This document shows positions 43,343 through 51,486 of a DNA stretch of 64,000 nucleotides, piece after piece. Numbering within the stretch: position 1 is the stretch's first letter; every line of letters starts with the position of its first letter. This DNA is from Desulfuromonadaceae bacterium (GTDB lineage: Bacteria > Desulfobacterota > Desulfuromonadia > Desulfuromonadales > JAHYIW01): NCBI GenBank assembly GCA_019429445.1, contig JAHYIW010000015.1, forward strand, positions 1-64,000, given 5' to 3'. Both the position numbers and the translations under genes were made by a program. The notes beneath the pieces were generated by a model. It was not told the origin of the DNA. It saw only the letters and a program-made list of their open reading frames with translations, and made no database searches.

Positions 43343-45331
43343 TCACGCCGCCTCCCCCGCATGGGGATGTGGGCAGGCAAAATGTTCCCCCGGAATATAA
43401 CCGTGCTCCGGACAAATTGTGAACGTGGGACTGAGCGTAAAGTAGGGTAGCCGGAAATTCTCGGCAATGCGCCGCACCAGCAGGCGGGCGCCGCGCCAGT
43501 CGTCAATGCGCTCGCCGAGGAAGCCGTGAAAGACCGTCCCGCCAGTGTAGCGGGTTTGCAGATCGTCCTGGTGACTCAACGCCTCAAAAATATCGTCAGT
43601 GCAGCCGACCGGCAGTTGCGATGAGTTGGTATAGTAGGGCGTTTCACCACCGGCGGTGATGATGTCGGCATAGCGATCACGATCCAGTCGCGCCAGACGG
43701 TAACTGGTCCCCTCTCCCGGCGTTGCTTCCAGATTGTAGAGCTGCCCCGATTCTTCCTGATAGCGCAGCAACTCGTTGCGCATCCGGTCGAGCGTTTCGG
43801 TCGCCAGTGCCTTGCCAGCGACGCCGTCGATCCCCTCACCGACCAGCGCCCGGCACGCCTCGTTCATGCCGATCAGGCCGATGGTCGAAAAGTGATTGTC
43901 CCAGAAACGTCCACTGCGGGCGAAGATACCAGCGAGATAGAATTTGCTGTACGGGTACAGCCCCTGCGCGGTAAAACGCTCCAGCTGCTTACGCTTGATC
44001 TCCAGCGATTCGCGTGCCCACCCCATCAATGTGGAAATGCGCGCGAAGAACGCCTCCCGGTTTTCCGCCTCGTAGGCAGCACGCGGCAGATTGAGCGTCA
44101 CCACTCCGATTGACCCGGTCAACGGATTCGAGCCAAAGAGGCCGCCACCGCGCCGCCGCAATTCCCGATTGTCAAGCCGTAACCGGCAACACATCGAGCG
44201 CGCATCTTCCGGATCCATATCGGAATTGATAAAGTTGGAAAAATAGGGGATGCCATACTTCGCGGTCATCTCCCAGATTGGCCGGTAACGCTCGTCCTCC
44301 CAGTCAAAATCCCGGGAGATATTATAGGTCGGGATCGGGAAGGAGAAGATCCGTCCGGAGGCATCCCCCGCCATCATCACTTCACAAAAAGCCTGGTTGA
44401 ACAGATCCATCTCGGCCTGATAATCGGCGTAGGTGGTATCCTGCAACTCCCCGCCGATCACCACCGCCTCATCGCGCATATTCGAGGGGGGTGCCATATC
44501 GAGGGTGATATTGGTAAAGGGGGTTTGAAAACCAACCCGCGTCGGCACATTCATGTTGAAGATGAACTCCTGCAACGACTGTTTGACCTCTGCGTAACTC
44601 AGCCCGTCATTGCGAATGAAGGGGGCGAGGAGCGTATCGAAATTGGCAAACGCCTGGGCCCCCGCCGCCTCTCCCTGCAAGGTGTAAAAGAAGTTGACCA
44701 CCTGCCCGAGGGCGGTACGAAAACGTCGCGCCGGGGCGCTCTGCACTTTACCGAAGGCCCCGGTAAACCCTTTCATCAGCAGATCTTTCAGATCCCAGCC
44801 GCAGCAGTAAACGGACAGCATCCCCAGATCATGGACATGAAAATCGCCGTCGCGGTGCGCCTTGCCGATGTAGTCAGGATAGATTTTGTTCAGCCAGTAG
44901 TTGCTGGTAATATTGGCCGCGATGTGATTATTCAGCCCCTGCAGCGAGTACCCCATATTGGCATTTTCATTGACCCGCCAGTCCTCCTGGGAGAGGTAGG
45001 AATCGACCGCCTCGATCGACTCCTTGATAAATTCTTCGGTACTCCGCAACGCCTCATGCTGCTTGCGGTAAAGGATATAGCCCTTGGCGACCTTGGCGTG
45101 GCCGTTTTCGATGAGAATCTTTTCCAGCAGATCCTGCACATTTTCGACCGTCGGCACGCGATCGCCCTTGTAGAGAACATCGAGAATGCCGCACACCTGG
45201 CCGCAGATTATCTCGACTTTCGCCATATCGGCACCACCAACGGCACGTACAGCTTTTTTAAGTGCGGCGGAAATCTTCTCGCGCTCGAACGGCACCAGGC
45301 GACCATCTCTTTTGCGAATAAATTCAATCAT
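43343..45331 (-). CDS. nrdD: anaerobic ribonucleoside-triphosphate reductase, large part without glycyl-radical tail
   Basis: About 662 residues. An N-terminal ATP-cone (IRKRDGRLVPFEREKISAAL) for allosteric control is followed by the glycyl-radical barrel: LSVYCCGWDLKDLLMKGF, FFYTLQGEAAGAQAFANFD, TPFTNITLDM, FSFPIPTYNISRDFDW, NSSQLPVGCTDDIFEAL. The C-terminus has FTICPEHGYIPGEHFACPHPH, a zinc-ribbon-like part, then stops where other NrdD proteins carry the radical glycine; that part is the next gene. It reduces NTPs to dNTPs without oxygen. ATG 45331 is favoured over 45337 because GGAGG is immediately before the latter. Confidence 0.95.
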   Translation of the reverse strand: MIEFIRKRDGRLVPFEREKISAALKKAVRAVGGADMAKVEIICGQVCGILDVLYKGDRVPTVENVQDLLEKILIENGHAKVAKGYILYRKQHEALRSTEEFIKESIEAVDSYLSQEDWRVNENANMGYSLQGLNNHIAANITSNYWLNKIYPDYIGKAHRDGDFHVHDLGMLSVYCCGWDLKDLLMKGFTGAFGKVQSAPARRFRTALGQVVNFFYTLQGEAAGAQAFANFDTLLAPFIRNDGLSYAEVKQSLQEFIFNMNVPTRVGFQTPFTNITLDMAPPSNMRDEAVVIGGELQDTTYADYQAEMDLFNQAFCEVMMAGDASGRIFSFPIPTYNISRDFDWEDERYRPIWEMTAKYGIPYFSNFINSDMDPEDARSMCCRLRLDNRELRRRGGGLFGSNPLTGSIGVVTLNLPRAAYEAENREAFFARISTLMGWARESLEIKRKQLERFTAQGLYPYSKFYLAGIFARSGRFWDNHFSTIGLIGMNEACRALVGEGIDGVAGKALATETLDRMRNELLRYQEESGQLYNLEATPGEGTSYRLARLDRDRYADIITAGGETPYYTNSSQLPVGCTDDIFEALSHQDDLQTRYTGGTVFHGFLGERIDDWRGARLLVRRIAENFRLPYFTLSPTFTICPEHGYIPGEHFACPHPHAGEAA

Positions 45332-45403
45332 CAACATCCTCCACGACAGACACGTAAACCAGCCAGAAATCTATCATAGAGGAATCTGGAGTCAAGTTAA
45401 AAA

Positions 45404-45452
45404 ACACAATATATAGTGCAACTATTCACACAAGTGGTACCACATCTTGTTT
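45404..45452 (-). promoter_or_regulatory. NrdR box (and possible second box) before nrdD
   Basis: ACACAATATATAGTGC (45404-45419) matches the NrdR consensus acaCwAtATaTwGtgt at 15 of 16 positions. A weaker candidate, GTACCACATCTTGTTT (45437-45452), is 33 bases away, roughly three helical turns, the usual spacing of paired NrdR boxes. The perfect palindrome GTGGTACCAC overlaps the second box. NrdR represses ribonucleotide reductase genes when dATP is plentiful. Confidence 0.7.
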
Positions 45453-45499
45453 TTACTGTGGGAAACCGGTGGACAAGTGCGTGACGGACTGTGGATATC

Positions 45500-45528
45500 T
45501 TGACCGCTTGCAGAGCCTGTGTTAAAGA
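45500..45528 (+). promoter_or_regulatory. putative sigma-70 promoter of nikR
   Basis: TTGACC (45500-45505), 17-base spacer, TAAAGA (45523-45528), 33 bases before the nikR start. Confidence 0.6.
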
Positions 45529-45561
45529 TTACGCTGACTTACAAAGACAAGGAGTCTACCG

Positions 45562-45981
45562 ATGAGTGATCTGGCCCGCTTCGGGATATCGATCGACGAA
45601 CAACTGCTTCAGCGTTTTGACGCACTGATCAGCAACAAGGGCTACGACAATCGTTCCGAGGCGATCCGTGATCTGATTCGTGCCACGCTGGTTGAAGAGC
45701 AATGGGCACGGGACGACCAGGAAACGGTCGGCACCGTTACCCTGGTCTACGCTCATCACACTCGCGACCTCGCTGACAAACTCACTGAACACCAGCACTC
45801 TCACCACGATGCCATCATCTCGGTGCTGCACGTCCACCTCGATGCGCACCATTGTCTCGAAGTCGTGGTGGTCAAAAGTACCGCGAAGATGGTCAGAAAA
45901 ATCGCCGACGAACTGATCGGTGCCAAAGGGGTCAAGCACGGCAAGCTGGTCACCTCGACCACCGGCAAGGATCTGGGCTGA
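45562..45981 (+). CDS. nikR: nickel-responsive regulator NikR
   Basis: Ribbon-helix-helix repressor with a C-terminal ACT-like nickel-binding domain. 139 residues. The N-terminal RHH is [18 protein letters not shown] followed by [14 protein letters not shown]. The nickel site ligands lie in the order expected from E. coli NikR: His in [21 protein letters not shown] (first His, then HVH, then Cys). AAGGAG lies before ATG 45562. No nickel transporter gene is adjacent; the MFS gene just downstream is a possible co-transcribed neighbour. Confidence 0.95.
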   Translation: MSDLARFGISIDEQLLQRFDALISNKGYDNRSEAIRDLIRATLVEEQWARDDQETVGTVTLVYAHHTRDLADKLTEHQHSHHDAIISVLHVHLDAHHCLEVVVVKSTAKMVRKIADELIGAKGVKHGKLVTSTTGKDLG

Positions 45982-46018
45982 CCGCCCCCCACCCGCTCAA
46001 GAATCACGGATCTATTGG

Positions 46019-47194
46019 ATGACCAACCGCTGGCGACCATACCGCGACCGTGACGCCCTCAAAATACTGATCGGCGGGATGCTCGGACTGGTCGTGGCGA
46101 TGGGGATCGGGCGCTTTGTCTTTACCCCGATTCTGCCCCTGATGCAACGCGACCTGGCGATGAGCAATACCGTGGCCGGCTGGCTGGCGGGGCTCAACTA
46201 TCTCGGCTATCTCGTTGGCGCCGTCGCCTGCACTGTCGCCCCGCAGCTGCTGCGCTCGCGCCTGATCACTGGCGGGGCACTGCTGACCAGCATTGCCACC
46301 ACCTTCTGGATGGGGTACACGCTGACGGTTTTCTGGTGGGGAACATTGCGCCTGTTTGGCGGTCTCGCCAGCGCCATCCTGTTTATCGTCATCAGCGTCG
46401 AAGTCAGCGAAGCCCTTACCCGGCGCAATTACGGCCACTGGGTCGGCAGTCTCTATGGCGGCGTCGGACTCGGCATTGTCCTGTGCGGACTGATGGTTCC
46501 GCAACTGGATCAGTTAGGCGGCTGGGATGCCACCTGGGTCGGCAGCGGCATCATCGCCGCGCTGCTATCAGCACTCGGCATCATGCTCGGCCGCAGACGC
46601 GAACTGATCGAGCCAATTCATGTCTCCAGACCTGCGGCGAGCGGCACCTTGCGCGGGCTCACCCTGCTGGCCGCCGCCTACTTTTGCGAAGGGCTGGGCT
46701 ACGTCGTCACCGCGACCTTCATTGTCGCCATCATTACCCACACGCCGGGGCTCGAAAGTTTTGCGCCCTACAGCTGGGTCGCGGTCGGCTGCGCCGCGAT
46801 TCCGTCGACCATCCTCTGGCCCTGCCTTGCCCGGCACGTCGGCAATCGCCCGGCGCTGCTCACGGCCTACAGCGTCCAGGCCGCAGGCATCCTGGTCAGC
46901 ATCGGCGCCACCTCGGTTGTCGCCGTCATCTTCAGCGCCCTGACCTTCGGCGGCACCTTTATGGGGATCGTGGCGATGACGCTGGGGGAAGGGAACCGCC
47001 GGATGGGAGCGGGCGGGCGGCGGGCAGCGGCATTACTGACCGCCGCTTTCAGCGTTGGTCAGATGCTCGGCCCGATCCTTGCCGGGGTGCTGGCCGACCG
47101 GCAGGCGGGGTTCACTCTGCCGCTGCTGCTGGCGGCGGGATGCGTCAGCGGCGGAGCATTACTGGTGGCACTCGATCGCGGTTATCGGCATTGA
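46019..47194 (+). CDS. YbfB/YjiJ family MFS transporter
   Basis: 391 residues with about 12 transmembrane helices. The N-terminal helix carries the family signature GLVVAMGIGRFVFTPILPLM, followed by AGWLAGLNYLGYLVGAVACT. Halves are joined by a short cytoplasmic loop with RRRELIEPI. Substrate is not known for this family. ATG 46019 is the best start: it lies 37 bases after nikR, matches the family N-terminus and has a weak GGAT upstream. It may be co-transcribed with nikR. Confidence 0.88.
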   Translation: MTNRWRPYRDRDALKILIGGMLGLVVAMGIGRFVFTPILPLMQRDLAMSNTVAGWLAGLNYLGYLVGAVACTVAPQLLRSRLITGGALLTSIATTFWMGYTLTVFWWGTLRLFGGLASAILFIVISVEVSEALTRRNYGHWVGSLYGGVGLGIVLCGLMVPQLDQLGGWDATWVGSGIIAALLSALGIMLGRRRELIEPIHVSRPAASGTLRGLTLLAAAYFCEGLGYVVTATFIVAIITHTPGLESFAPYSWVAVGCAAIPSTILWPCLARHVGNRPALLTAYSVQAAGILVSIGATSVVAVIFSALTFGGTFMGIVAMTLGEGNRRMGAGGRRAAALLTAAFSVGQMLGPILAGVLADRQAGFTLPLLLAAGCVSGGALLVALDRGYRH

Positions 47195-47217
47195 AAATTT
47201 TGCTGGCAGGCTTGATG

Positions 47218-47397
47218 CTATTCCGTGTTATCGGGGGCGGAGCCGCCCCCGGCATTGATTTTCTCGTAGAGTTCGATCTGCTCGGCCATGCTCAGCTTGC
47301 GCCGGCAACCGGTTGACGCACGCAGACACAGCCGACAGCGGTCGTCACCGCACCACTGGCACATTTTACAATCAGGGCAGGGATGTTTCTTGTCCAT
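47218..47397 (-). CDS. seven-cysteine miniprotein
   Basis: 59 residues beginning MDKKHPCPDCKMCQWCGDDR, with Cys at positions 7, 10, 13, 16, 21, 24 and 31 (CxxCxxCxxC then CxxC then C), and a helical C-terminal tail (KLSMAEQIELYEKINAG). The Cys pattern suggests a metal site, zinc or iron-sulfur. AGAGGA precedes ATG 47397 at good spacing. No family name recognised. It converges with the MFS transporter gene. Confidence 0.75.
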   Translation of the reverse strand: MDKKHPCPDCKMCQWCGDDRCRLCLRASTGCRRKLSMAEQIELYEKINAGGGSAPDNTE

Positions 47398-47511
47398 AGC
47401 TAATCCTCTGCCTTCAGTCTAACGCCAGGGGAAGATCGCGCGCAAGGGACAAAATCTTGACTTCTTATGCAAGGAAAGCCCCTGCAACCATATCATCAGC
47501 GCAGCCAGCCC

Positions 47512-47606
47512 TGTGGGAGTGGCTTTCTTTTGTGGGAGCGGCTTTCAGCTGCGAAGCCTTTGGCTGAAGCTGGAAGCCTCTTCGCGGCTGAAAGCCGCTC
47601 CCACAG
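47512..47606. repeat. REP-like palindromic repeat cluster
   Basis: TGTGGGAGCGGCTTTCAG (from 47531, extending to GCTGCGAAG at 47556) is inverted at 47580-47605 as CTTCGCGGCTGAAAGC followed by CGCTCCCACA. A degenerate direct copy, TGTGGGAGTGGCTTTC, is at 47512-47527. The pattern resembles bacterial REP/BIME elements found in many intergenic copies. The rest of 47398-47711 shows no gene. Confidence 0.75.
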
Positions 47607-47711
47607 TAAACCCGATATCCGTGTAACGAATGCGCCCCACAGGAACAAGGATTTTGCGTACGCCGGCGGCAAGTCGTCCAGAATAATATCATCTAAACAT
47701 TATTTATTTTG

Positions 47712-47739
47712 TTGATTTATATTATCTGCATGTTATAAG
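47712..47739 (+). promoter_or_regulatory. putative sigma-70 promoter of the mobile mystery pair
   Basis: TTGATT (47712-47717), 16-base spacer, TATAAG (47734-47739), in a very AT-rich stretch just before the operon start at 47773. Confidence 0.5.
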
Positions 47740-47772
47740 AATAGGTAGAATGTAACAATATAAGGGTTATCT

Positions 47773-48243
47773 ATGCAGTCAAAACATCGTCGCACCATGC
47801 GCGACCAGCTCGATAAGTCATTTTCACAACTGGGCAGCCTCAAAACCCTGCAACCACCCGTCAAGGGCTGGTTGCGCTCGATTCGTGAGGCTTTGGGCAT
47901 GTCCGGCAAACAGCTGGGCGAACGTTTGCAGGTCAGTCAGCCGCGCATCGTGCAGCTGGAGAAGGATGAGCTTGCAGGTGCCCTGACCTTGAAGACCCTG
48001 CGCCTGGCCGCTGAAGCGATGGACTGTGTCTTTGTCTATGCCGTGGTTCCACGGACCAGCCTCAAAGAGACCCTTCGGCAGCACGCCAGGATCGTTGCCG
48101 CAAAGCGTCTTTCCCGAACATCACATACCATGCTCCTGGAAGACCAGGGGGTGTCGAATGATGAACAGCAAAAAATGTTCGAGGATAAGGTGGAAGATCT
48201 GATGCGCGACATTCCCAGCGATTTCTGGTCTGACAAAGGATGA
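47773..48243 (+). CDS. mobile mystery protein A (Xre-type HTH, antitoxin-like)
   Basis: 156 residues of the TIGR02612 family. An N-terminal arm (RRTMRDQLDKSFSQL) leads to a helix-turn-helix (LRSIREALGMSGKQLGERLQVSQPRIVQLEKDE, with a typical recognition helix) and a C-terminal helical part (LLEDQGVSNDEQQKMFEDKV). The family was named for its patchy occurrence with protein B. By analogy with Xre-Fic pairs it should repress its own promoter and neutralise the toxin. The stop codon overlaps the next start (ATGA). Confidence 0.9.
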   Translation: MQSKHRRTMRDQLDKSFSQLGSLKTLQPPVKGWLRSIREALGMSGKQLGERLQVSQPRIVQLEKDELAGALTLKTLRLAAEAMDCVFVYAVVPRTSLKETLRQHARIVAAKRLSRTSHTMLLEDQGVSNDEQQKMFEDKVEDLMRDIPSDFWSDKG

Positions 48244-48824
48244 ATTTTGATTACCCCGCAGGGGCCACACCGATTGATCTTGATGAGGCTCAAGGGCTTT
48301 TGATTCCGCACATCCGTACGCGAGCAGAGCTTGACCGATGGGAGCAGGAGAATATTTCCGAAGCAGAAGATGCCGTACTCAGGCGCAAGCAAAAAAATAT
48401 TCTGACCGATAAATACGCGCGCAATCTGCACAAGAAAATGTTCGGCACCGTCTGGCGCTGGGCGGGGGACTTTCGTCGCAGTCAAAAAAATATCGGCATT
48501 GAATGGATGCAGGTGCCGGTCGCGCTGCATCAGCTGTTTCAGGATGTCAAAGGCTGGCTGGAGTATAGTTCCTATCCTCCGGATGAAATAGCTGCCAGGT
48601 TCCATCATCGTCTGGTCGCCATTCATGCCTTTGCGAATGGTAATGGCCGCCATGCCCGGCTGATGACCGATGTACTGCTGGTACATCTGCTCGGGCAAAA
48701 ACGTTTCAGCTGGGGGCAGGAGAATCTGACCACTGCTGGTGAGTGCCGCCGCAGATACATTGCAGCCCTGCAAGCCGCAGATCGTCATGACTATGGCCCA
48801 TTGCTGGCCTTTGTTCGTTCGTGA
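48240..48824 (+). CDS. mobile mystery protein B (Fic-domain protein)
   Basis: 194 residues of the TIGR02613 family. The Fic motif HAFANGNGRHAR is complete (HxFxxGNGRxxR), so the active site for transferring AMP or a similar group to a protein hydroxyl is intact. Upstream GTVWRWAGDFRRSQKNIGI is also characteristic. It is the likely toxin of the pair. It overlaps protein A by 4 bases, so translation is coupled. The target is unknown. Confidence 0.92.
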   Translation: MNFDYPAGATPIDLDEAQGLLIPHIRTRAELDRWEQENISEAEDAVLRRKQKNILTDKYARNLHKKMFGTVWRWAGDFRRSQKNIGIEWMQVPVALHQLFQDVKGWLEYSSYPPDEIAARFHHRLVAIHAFANGNGRHARLMTDVLLVHLLGQKRFSWGQENLTTAGECRRRYIAALQAADRHDYGPLLAFVRS

Positions 48825-48932
48825 ATTTATTCACACTTTCGGCACATTGATGACGATATCAGGCTGTCCATCGCGTAGCACGAAGACGATCAGCCCCGCA
48901 TCCGCCAGTCTGACGGCTCAACAGGTCGCCAA

Positions 48933-49847
48933 TCACCCCAGCGTTCGCCGCATCCTCTCCATGTAGGCTTCGAACATAAAATCATTCTGTTCCCGCATTC
49001 GGCGTCGCACCCGCACCAGTTCACGATCATTGCGAAACGCGGTGCGCAGGTACTCGGCATAGCGTAAATCATCGAACCAGAGCCGGGCTACTGGCTGGCT
49101 GTGGGCGGCGTGAGCGTCGTCGAGGGCCTGAACAAAAGCGGCGCGATCGGTCACAATGTCCTGCAAGGGCAGCGCGAACTCTCCCTGCAGCCAGCCCCAG
49201 ACCGGCAGCCAGGCGGGCAGAGCCTCGGCGCTGAAGTCGTGCTCCTCGTTTTCCAAAGAGCCGAGCAGATCTTGAATCAACGGGCTGAGCTGCGACTCGA
49301 AGTCAACCTCTTGTGGCCCTTCGATGAAAGCGGCAAGATAAGCGCTCTGCGCCAGATTCAGATCACCCTGACGGGTCAGGGCAGCGCCGCGCCAGGCCAG
49401 AAAGCGCCCACGCTCGCTGATTCCAGCATCCAGCGCGCGGCCAAACCAATACGCGGCTTCGGCGCATCGACCAGCGTCCAGCAGCAGCGTGCCCAAATGG
49501 AACTGCGGGGGGCGATAGATCAGCTCGGGGGACGGCAAGCGGCACAAATTGTCAACCAGCAGATGGAGCAAAGAAACCGCGAGGGCAGGCGGTGTTTCCG
49601 GCGTCAGATTCAGCCACAGGCTATGGATCCCCTCGACACTGGAGACCGCAGTATGAAAGAGACTCAGCCTCTCGTGCCAGGCCGCGACCTGCTGCCGCAA
49701 GGCGAGCAGCTCGGCATCATCCGGCTCATCGATCAGCAGCGCGGCATAGACGGCAAGGGCGTCCTCCAGACGCAGGGCGCGCAGCAGCTCGTCGGCGTCG
49801 TTAAGGCGGATCGTGCGACGGTTGTCACAAAAGAGATCAAGTTGCAT
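48933..49847 (-). CDS. hypothetical TPR-like protein
   Basis: 304 residues, soluble and helical throughout. It starts MQLDLFCDNRRTIRLNDADE. The middle has helix pairs like tetratricopeptide repeats (RALRLEDALAVYAALLIDEP, ALLTRQGDLNLAQSAYLAAF-type units), and the C-terminus is basic and methionine-rich (RRRMREQNDFMFEAYMERM). No family name recognised. The ATG at 49847 has no strong ribosome-binding site. It follows the 70-residue gene at 49931 on the same strand within the accessory region. Confidence 0.7.
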   Translation of the reverse strand: MQLDLFCDNRRTIRLNDADELLRALRLEDALAVYAALLIDEPDDAELLALRQQVAAWHERLSLFHTAVSSVEGIHSLWLNLTPETPPALAVSLLHLLVDNLCRLPSPELIYRPPQFHLGTLLLDAGRCAEAAYWFGRALDAGISERGRFLAWRGAALTRQGDLNLAQSAYLAAFIEGPQEVDFESQLSPLIQDLLGSLENEEHDFSAEALPAWLPVWGWLQGEFALPLQDIVTDRAAFVQALDDAHAAHSQPVARLWFDDLRYAEYLRTAFRNDRELVRVRRRMREQNDFMFEAYMERMRRTLG

Positions 49848-49930
49848 CGACTTGTTCCAGCAGGAAAGGGTTCTGTCAATTATTGTCGCCAGCTCGGGAA
49901 ATAGTGGTCATTGCTCCCTCCTGTTCTTTT

Positions 49931-50143
49931 TCAAAACGGTATATCATCCGGACTGGACTCCTTGAACGTTTCGGGCGTTTCAGTTTCTTCGTCCATGTCG
50001 CGCTCGTAGAGCACCTCCCACATTTCATTCTGATGCAACCAGAGGGGGTCGGCATTCCTGCAGATAAACTCATCGGCATCCATCCCTTCGACAGTGGGTG
50101 GTCGCTTGACGCGTTTCTGCGTCCCGCCGATGAAGATGGTCAT
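49931..50143 (-). CDS. hypothetical 70-residue protein
   Basis: Begins MTIFIGGTQKRVKRPPTVEG and contains the striking motif RNADPLWLHQNEMWEVL, followed by an acidic tail. AAAGGAG precedes ATG 50143. The same frame stays open upstream with a Lys/Arg-rich stretch (KRKRTAAEKTAKKRRQKEY), so a longer form with a lost start, or a degraded N-terminus, is possible. No family recognised. Confidence 0.6.
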   Translation of the reverse strand: MTIFIGGTQKRVKRPPTVEGMDADEFICRNADPLWLHQNEMWEVLYERDMDEETETPETFKESSPDDIPF

Positions 50144-50278
50144 GTACTCCTTTTGCCGTCGCTTCTTCGCCGTCTTTTCGGCGGCAGTGCGTTTTCTTTT
50201 CGGTATTTCATCTCAAACCCATCTCTACTACCGCTGCTCGATCAGCACCTTCGCGGCGAGCACAGGTTTTTTGTCCAT

Positions 50279-50760
50279 CGGTACACCTCTTTATAGGAAT
50301 TTATACTGCTTTATACGGCGTTATTCATTGCCATTCGAATAATTTCTTATAAAACCTGGTGGGCTACTGCTGAAAGAGAAGAACAGGGCATATATTCTCA
50401 CAAAAAACAGTCGACCTCATCACCAATCGCCCCAGCTTCCAGCATCCCACCCTGACCCATAACGCGTTTGTCTTTCCAGAGAACAACCCACGCTCATCCT
50501 CCCGATGAAAAGGGCCTGCTTGACGCATTGACGAACACATCACCCCGGAACGACCTGACGCTTCGCTGACATATTTTCGCCACCAGCACAAACACTTGTC
50601 GCCAGATGCTGTCAAACCTGTACAACAAAATTACCAGAAAACCGCCATTTCCGCGAGAAAATGGCCATTGGCACCTTTCTTGGATGGGTAACGAGACGGA
50701 TAATGATGACCAGTAAAAAGAGTCTGTCAACATTCTGTTCCCTGTCATAAAGGATGTGCC
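50279..50760. other. gene-free stretch
   Basis: No convincing gene, RNA or repeat family. A small hairpin (GCCATTT/AAATGGC near 50643-50665) is present. Just before it on the minus strand, a 16-codon open frame starting MDKKPVLAAK (ATG 50278) has a GAGGTG site but ends in tandem stops; it looks like debris. Confidence 0.5.
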
Positions 50761-51144
50761 ATGCCCCGCAAAGCCCTGATCGCTGATGATGAACCGCGTT
50801 ATCGCGATCTGCTCAAACGTATTTTGGAAAAGAATGGCTATGTCGTCGACCTCGCGGCCTGTGGTGAAACAGCGACGACCCTGTTGCTCGATAATCGTTA
50901 CAACCTGGTGGTGACCGACCTTGACATGCCCGGTCTCAACGGATTCGACGTGATCGAACTGGTCAAACGCCTGCCGAACACCCCGCCGGTGCTGATGGTT
51001 ACGGCGCAAAAAACGATGCTTGATGAAGGGTGGAAGCGCCTCGGTGATGTCCAGTGCTTACTCAAACCTTTTTCACTGGAAGATTTTCGGGCCAAAGTCG
51101 ACATATTGACAAACTCATGGCAACCCTTTGTGAAGTCCGAGTGA
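50761..51144 (+). CDS. single-domain response regulator receiver
   Basis: 127-residue stand-alone receiver: ALIADDEPRYRDLLKRIL (acidic pair), phospho-Asp in LVVTDLDMPGLNGFD, Thr in VLMVTAQ, and Lys in CLLKPFSLEDF. No output domain, so it works by phosphotransfer or protein binding. No kinase is next to it. AAAGGAT lies 6 bases before ATG 50761. Confidence 0.9.
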   Translation: MPRKALIADDEPRYRDLLKRILEKNGYVVDLAACGETATTLLLDNRYNLVVTDLDMPGLNGFDVIELVKRLPNTPPVLMVTAQKTMLDEGWKRLGDVQCLLKPFSLEDFRAKVDILTNSWQPFVKSE

Positions 51145-51318
51145 AGGACCATCATCCTGGAATACGAAAAAAAATGACTTGCCCGCTTGACAAACAAAAC
51201 TGATTAAGTTATATTTCAAGCCAACAGGAAAGAGAACCTTCTTCATACCAAACCTCCTTCCACCTTTAGCGCGCTTCGCCGCCCTCCCGGCAAGCGCGCA
51301 TTTTTTTGTTCTGCCTCC

Positions 51319-51483
51319 GGAGCCTGTCCGAGAATAAGGGCCGAAGCGAAAATCCAGAAGTTTGATGAGGGCAGATTTTGGCTCGTTTGCAGCCTCATAG
51401 CCATAGCTATGGGGCAAAAAGGAGCTGAAATATGAGTCAAACAGCTGGGTTTGCAGCCGGTCATTTATTCTCGGACAGGCTCC
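51319..51483. mobile_element. 165-bp MITE-like element with 19-bp perfect terminal inverted repeats
   Basis: GGAGCCTGTCCGAGAATAA (51319-51337) is repeated as its exact reverse complement at 51465-51483. The interior is itself an imperfect palindrome centred on CCATAGCTATGG near 51402, so the whole element could fold into one long hairpin. It encodes no protein. No target-site duplication is evident. It ends 3 bases from the stop codon of the zinc-ribbon gene and may act as its terminator. The parent transposon was not identified. Confidence 0.8.
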
Positions 51484-51486
51484 TGG

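Noticed and set aside
48834-48925. Minus-strand stretch reading LADAGLIVFVLRDGQPDIVINV before a stop
   Set aside because: It looks like the C-terminal end of a protein but has no start, no upstream coding part and runs into a stop; kept only as possible debris.
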